Shown one piece after another: positions 38,180-41,649 of a DNA stretch of 41,649 nucleotides (position 1 is its first letter; each line of letters starts with the position of its first letter). The position numbers and the translations under genes were made by a program. The stretch is from IMG/VR virus record IMGVR_UViG_3300028763_000015, positions 1 to 41,649 of that record, one strand, 5' to 3'. Below the pieces are notes generated by a model. It was given only the letters and a program-made list of their open reading frames with translations. It was not told the origin of the DNA and did not search any database. Source of the stretch: a virus.

Positions 38180-38814
38180 AAATAATAAAAGAAACTTGTT
38201 ATAAAGGAACTAGAATTTTAGTCGGAGGAGAAAAAAGAGAATTAATAAATTCAATGATTAAAATATTAATTGATGAATATCATTTTCAGGAAATTCAAAT
38301 ACCAATCATTCAATTTCAAGAATTGTTTCAAAATAAGGTAGGAGAAGAAAATAACAATATGATGTACAATTTTAAAGATAGAGGAGATAGAGATTTATGC
38401 TTAGCTCCTGAATATACTGCAGTTGTTCAAAAACTATCTAAAACAACATACAAAAATGAAAAAGATGTATTATTATTCTATGTTTGTGAATGCTTTCGTG
38501 GAGAAAAACCACAGCATGGAAGATTTCGTCAATTCACTCAATTTGGAGTTGAAATATTAAATCCTACTCATGATTATCTATCAGAAGGAGCAAACTTACA
38601 ACATTTAGCAATGAAATTATTAACAAAAAATTTCACTGATAATATTGATGATTATGTTATTAACAATGATGTAAAAAGAGGACTTGATTATTACAAAAAT
38701 GGTAAGGGATTTGAAATAACTTGCGAAAAATTAGGATCATCAAAACAGATTTGTGGAGGAGGAGAATATGATGGAGGAGTTGGATTTGCAATAGGAATTG
38801 ACAGATTAATATAA
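38176..38814 (+). CDS. Histidyl-tRNA-synthetase-like catalytic core (no anticodon-binding domain)
   Basis: 212 residues, against ~420 for HisRS. Class II motifs present: motif 2 FRGEKPQHGRFRQFTQFG (107-124); the histidine-binding VKRGLDYYKNGKGFE (about 166-180); GGGEYDGG (about 194-201) in place of GGRYDGL; and motif 3 GFAIGIDRLI (203-212), at which the protein stops. The insertion between motif 2 and the histidine-binding loop is shortened and the anticodon-binding domain is missing. Either a minimal HisRS or a HisZ-like/regulatory paralogue acting on histidine or tRNA-His. No frameshift is seen after the stop. Coupled by ATGA to 37292-38179. Confidence 0.85.
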   Translation: MKIIKETCYKGTRILVGGEKRELINSMIKILIDEYHFQEIQIPIIQFQELFQNKVGEENNNMMYNFKDRGDRDLCLAPEYTAVVQKLSKTTYKNEKDVLLFYVCECFRGEKPQHGRFRQFTQFGVEILNPTHDYLSEGANLQHLAMKLLTKNFTDNIDDYVINNDVKRGLDYYKNGKGFEITCEKLGSSKQICGGGEYDGGVGFAIGIDRLI

Positions 38815-38859
38815 ACTATAAATAAAATATTGAATATAAATAATTAAATTAAAAATAAT

Positions 38860-39213
38860 ATGAAAATAAGAAGTGGATTTGTGAGTAACTCAAGTAGCTC
38901 ATCTTTTGTAATTTTATTACCTGAGAATTTTCTTGAAATTGTTGATTATGATAAAATTACTGATGGTGATGAAGATTTTCCATTAGACACGTTTAAAGAA
39001 TTATTGAAAAAACTTATTGATGAAAATGGATTATATAATTATGATATTTATGAGTATATAATATCTAATGACGTGGAAGATTATGATTTACCTGATAGTT
39101 TAAATGATGTTATTCGTCCATACATAATTGCAGAGGTTGAAGGTGGTCCAGATGAAGGACAAATTATTATTGCTGATACTAAAAAAATCAATGAAATTTT
39201 AAAAAAGAAATAA
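38860..39213 (+). CDS. GFVSNSSSSSF-family protein 1
   Basis: 117 residues. N-terminus MKIRSGFVSNSSSSSFVILL, then an acidic alpha/beta body (YDKITDGDEDFPLDTF; IIAEVEGGPDEGQIIIAD). Only the first ~18 residues match the genes at 39218, 39676 and 41620. The identical starts with unrelated bodies suggest that the N-terminus is a signal. It is not a typical export signal: after Arg4 there is only a short Gly-Phe-Val and then Ser-rich sequence. I believe that proteins with this start occur in many phages and bacteria, from memory. Function unknown. Confidence 0.85.
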   Translation: MKIRSGFVSNSSSSSFVILLPENFLEIVDYDKITDGDEDFPLDTFKELLKKLIDENGLYNYDIYEYIISNDVEDYDLPDSLNDVIRPYIIAEVEGGPDEGQIIIADTKKINEILKKK

Positions 39214-39217
39214 AATT

Positions 39218-39658
39218 ATGAAAGTAAGAAATGGATTTGTAAGTAATAGTAGCAGTAGTTCTTTTATTGTTACTATTAAAAATGGAGAAAAAATATCAAA
39301 AAATATTCTTATGAAGTTATTTGATTTAGACGAAAATTCTATATTATTCAACTTTGCAAATGGATTATCGGATTGGATGATTAACAATCTTAAAGAAATG
39401 AGCATTAAAGATATATTTGAAAATTATTGTGATTCAGGTAAGAATTTATCAGATGAAGAAATGATAGATGAAATAATTGAACAAGGATATCCTAATATAT
39501 CTAGAGAAGATTTGTTAAGAATATTAAGAAAAGAATATCGTTATTATGAAGGTTCAGCATCTGATGATTCTGGAGATGGATTAGAAACTTATTTATGTGA
39601 AACAGGAATAAATGTCAACAATGATTTAATTCACATTCAAAGTGGAGGAGATTATTAA
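39218..39658 (+). CDS. GFVSNSSSSSF-family protein 2
   Basis: 146 residues. MKVRNGFVSNSSSSSFIVTI, then a Ser-poor, acidic helical body (ILMKLFDLDENSILFNFANG; LKEMSIKDIFENYCDSGKN). Ser codons in the tag are AGT AGC AGT AGT TCT, unlike those of protein 1. 4 nt after protein 1. Body unrelated to the other members. Confidence 0.85.
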   Translation: MKVRNGFVSNSSSSSFIVTIKNGEKISKNILMKLFDLDENSILFNFANGLSDWMINNLKEMSIKDIFENYCDSGKNLSDEEMIDEIIEQGYPNISREDLLRILRKEYRYYEGSASDDSGDGLETYLCETGINVNNDLIHIQSGGDY

Positions 39659-39675
39659 AAAAATAAATTAAAAAT

Positions 39676-40068
39676 ATGAAAATAAGAAATGGATTTGTAA
39701 GTAATTCAAGTAGTTCATCATTTGTAGTAAGAGGAATTAAACTTACAATATATGATTTAGCAAAATGCTTGAATATAAAAAATGAAGAATTTGAAGAAAT
39801 TGAAGATGATTATGATAAATTTGAATTTTTTTCAAATAAACTTGATGATGAATTTAGAATTGAAGCAGATGGTAATTATTTTGGAGAAAAAGATTACAAT
39901 ACTCTTATTGTAGGTGATTCACTAGGTGGATTAGAAGATGGAGAAGTAACAGAATTTAAAGATCGTACAACAGAAGAAGATGATGCATTACGTCAAAAAT
40001 TTGAAAAATATGGAATTACAGGAGTAATTAACACATATATTCAAATGGTGAGTAACGACAATTATTAA
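39676..40068 (+). CDS. GFVSNSSSSSF-family protein 3
   Basis: 130 residues. MKIRNGFVSNSSSSSFVVRG, then acidic alpha/beta body (IEDDYDKFEFFSNKLDDEFRI; LIVGDSLGGLEDGEV). Ser codons of the tag TCA AGT AGT TCA TCA. 17 nt after protein 2. Confidence 0.85.
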   Translation: MKIRNGFVSNSSSSSFVVRGIKLTIYDLAKCLNIKNEEFEEIEDDYDKFEFFSNKLDDEFRIEADGNYFGEKDYNTLIVGDSLGGLEDGEVTEFKDRTTEEDDALRQKFEKYGITGVINTYIQMVSNDNY

Positions 40069-40096
40069 ACCAGTTTAAAATAGAATTAATAATATT

Positions 40097-40543
40097 ATGA
40101 CAAATAATCAAACTCATAACATATTTTACTTTCTTGGAATTATGATAAATGATAATAAAATTATAAATACATCACCTGATTATTTAATAGAAAAAGCTAA
40201 TGCATTTTTTAGTAAATTAGGAAAAGATGAATTTATATCTAATATTAAAAATATATATCGTTCTCAAAAACTAGATTACACTACTGAATTTTGGTTATCA
40301 TATTGTCAAATATGGCATATTGATAAAAACAATTTTGAATTGTTAAATATTATTAATTTTATATTAAATTCAAATATTACTGATACTAAAAATGTGATTC
40401 AAAACTTTAAAAAATATATTGGAGATATTAATATCATTCCTGATTTAGATTTGAGTTTTAAATTGCATCCAACATTATTAATACATATAAATAAAAGTAT
40501 TGATTTTGATAGTAGATATTTAAAGTTATTATCACTAAAATAA
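40097..40543 (+). CDS. Unknown protein
   Basis: 148 residues, Asn/Ile-rich, helical, without the SNSSSSSF tag although it lies between tagged genes. No motif recognised. Confidence 0.75.
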   Translation: MTNNQTHNIFYFLGIMINDNKIINTSPDYLIEKANAFFSKLGKDEFISNIKNIYRSQKLDYTTEFWLSYCQIWHIDKNNFELLNIINFILNSNITDTKNVIQNFKKYIGDINIIPDLDLSFKLHPTLLIHINKSIDFDSRYLKLLSLK

Positions 40544-40563
40544 AAACAAAAGAAAATAAAAGA

Positions 40564-41601
40564 ATGACAAATAATATAGCGTTAACGTATGATGATATTC
40601 AACTTATACCATTTTATAGTGAAGTAGAACATAGAAATAAAATTTCATTAACAACAAAACTATCTACAAATTATGAGTTGATGATACCATTGGTAGCATC
40701 ACCTATGGATACCGTTTGTGAGCATGAAATGGCGTTTAAAATGTTTCAATTAGGAGGAGTAGGATGTATTCATAGATTCATGACTATTGAAGAACAAGTT
40801 GATGAAATCAAAAAATTAAAAAAATTAATTGATTATAGTTTATATAATCCTTTTATTAATGTACAGAATATTCCAATAATGGCATCAGTAGGCTCAAATG
40901 GAGATTTTTTAGAAAGGTCTAAATCATTAATAGAATCTGGAGTAAATGTAATTCTTATTGATGTTGCTCATGGACATCACATAAATGTCAAAAAAGCGAT
41001 TAAAGAAATAAAAGGATTGAATTTAGGAGTGGATATAATTGCAGGTAATATTGCAACTGCAGAAGCCGCAATTGATTTGCAAAATTGGGGAGCTGATGGA
41101 CTAAGATGTGGTATTGGTGGCGGAAGTCTTTGTACAACTAGAATCAAGACAGGATTTGGTGTTCCAAATGTTACAAGTTTAATAGAAATTTTAAATGTTG
41201 CAAAAGTACCAGTTATGGCTGATGGTGGAATTAGAACAAGTGGAGATATATCAAAGGCTCTTGCATTAGGTTCATCTACTATTATGTTAGGCTCACTATT
41301 AGCTGGAACAGAAGAATCACCAGGAAAGGTTATAGAGAGTCCTAATGGCTTATATAAACGATATAGAGGCTCTGCATCATTAGAAACAAAAACTGTTCAT
41401 GGTCAAGCGGAAAGAAATGTGGAAGGAGAGTCAACAACAATTCCATTTAAAGGAGGAGTCAAATTTGTAATTGAAGGATTAATAAACGGTGTTCGTTCTG
41501 CATTATCTTATGGAGGTGCAAAAAATTTATCTGAATATCACCCTAAATGGTATCAAGTAACAAATGCTGGAATTGCTGAAGCAAGACCACATTTATTATA
41601 A
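40564..41601 (+). CDS. IMP dehydrogenase/GMP reductase family enzyme, GMP-reductase-like
   Basis: 345 residues, all TIM-barrel landmarks present: LTYDDIQLIP, SPMDTV, GGVGCIHR, IDVAHGH, IIAGNIAT, CGIGGGSLCTTR with catalytic Cys190, PVMADGGIR, MLGSLLAGTEESPG, YRGSAS. There is no CBS-domain insertion, and the flap lacks the Arg-Tyr pair of IMP dehydrogenase, reading EGESTTIPFKGG, closer to GMP reductase (EGKTVEVPFKG), whose length (~347) it also matches. GMP reductase converts GMP to IMP with NADPH; IMPDH does the reverse-direction IMP to XMP step. The GGG in place of GPG before the Ser is unusual. It would reshape purine pools during infection. Single-gene spacing between tagged genes. Confidence 0.9.
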   Translation: MTNNIALTYDDIQLIPFYSEVEHRNKISLTTKLSTNYELMIPLVASPMDTVCEHEMAFKMFQLGGVGCIHRFMTIEEQVDEIKKLKKLIDYSLYNPFINVQNIPIMASVGSNGDFLERSKSLIESGVNVILIDVAHGHHINVKKAIKEIKGLNLGVDIIAGNIATAEAAIDLQNWGADGLRCGIGGGSLCTTRIKTGFGVPNVTSLIEILNVAKVPVMADGGIRTSGDISKALALGSSTIMLGSLLAGTEESPGKVIESPNGLYKRYRGSASLETKTVHGQAERNVEGESTTIPFKGGVKFVIEGLINGVRSALSYGGAKNLSEYHPKWYQVTNAGIAEARPHLL

Positions 41602-41619
41602 AAATAAAAACATGATAAC

Positions 41620-41649
41620 ATGAAAATAAGAAATGGATTTGTTAGTAAT
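41620..41649 (+). CDS. GFVSN-family protein 4, cut by window end
   Basis: Ten codons, MKIRNGFVSN, matching residues 1-10 of the genes at 39218 and 39676, 18 nt after the IMPDH/GMPR gene. A fourth member of the series continues beyond the window. Confidence 0.8.
   Translation, partial: MKIRNGFVSN

Noticed and set aside
1-41649. CRISPR array, transposase, integrase or attachment sites
   Set aside because: No regularly spaced repeats, transposase/integrase motifs or flanking direct repeats were seen.

Overview
The window reads as part of a large (probably jumbo) tailed bacteriophage that infects a Bacteroidota host, perhaps a flavobacterium. Three things point there. The DNA is very A+T-rich and densely packed with small, often overlapping genes. 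Several promoters match the Bacteroidota primary-sigma consensus (TTG, about 19 nt, TAnnTTTG), and most starts have an A-rich leader instead of a Shine-Dalgarno sequence. The recognisable genes are typical of the auxiliary part of a large lytic phage: dihydrofolate reductase, DHH/DHHA1 phosphoesterase, solitary DNA methyltransferase, RtcB RNA ligase, DnaK, a histidyl-tRNA-synthetase-like core, a radical SAM enzyme, an IMPDH/GMP reductase, a putative ADP-ribosyltransferase, an exported glucosaminidase and a holin-like protein. No terminase, portal, capsid or tail gene is visible, so the phage assignment is an inference.

Layout. 1-2.5 kb: DHFR (minus, cut by the window edge), a Gln/Ala-tailed protein and small unknowns. 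2.5-4.4 kb: the DHH/DHHA1 protein. 4.4-10.7 kb: a plus-strand block whose proteins often begin with a T4-like capsid-targeting-style N-terminus and end in KFN(L/I); it includes an ankyrin protein, a glycosyltransferase-like protein and a holin-like protein. 10.8-14.3 kb: ten minus-strand genes (methyltransferase, S24/S26-like peptidase fold, zinc-binding and SH3-like small proteins). 14.5-17.8 kb: overlapping small genes, including a 56-residue protein carrying a family-B DNA polymerase motif A. 17.8-22 kb: rtcB and dnaK. 22-27.8 kb: about sixteen mostly unknown small genes. 27.8-29.5 kb: exported glucosaminidase, a 400-nt gap and the ADP-ribosyltransferase-like gene. 29.5-35.2 kb: small genes and the radical SAM enzyme. 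35.2-41.6 kb: a membrane protein, a run ending in the HisRS-like core, a series of proteins sharing the N-terminus MK(I/V)R(N/S)GFVSNSSSSSF, and the IMPDH/GMPR enzyme.

How they may work together (inference). DHFR and the IMPDH/GMPR enzyme act on nucleotide pools; RtcB and the HisRS-like protein suggest maintenance of tRNA function; DnaK aids folding; the methyltransferase may protect DNA; holin and glucosaminidase serve lysis. Two promoter types are apparent. Host-like promoters precede rtcB, the DHH gene, the dnaK unit and accessory genes. A purely A/T motif (TTTAATATATA and close variants) precedes most genes whose products carry the capsid-targeting-like N-terminus, which suggests a separate expression class, possibly late.

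The best candidates for undescribed biology are the GFVSNSSSSSF protein series, the proteins tagged at both ends (capsid-targeting-like N-terminus plus KFN(L/I) C-terminus), the spread-out family of small proteins ending in RKLKLxKLN, and the polymerase-motif mini-protein.
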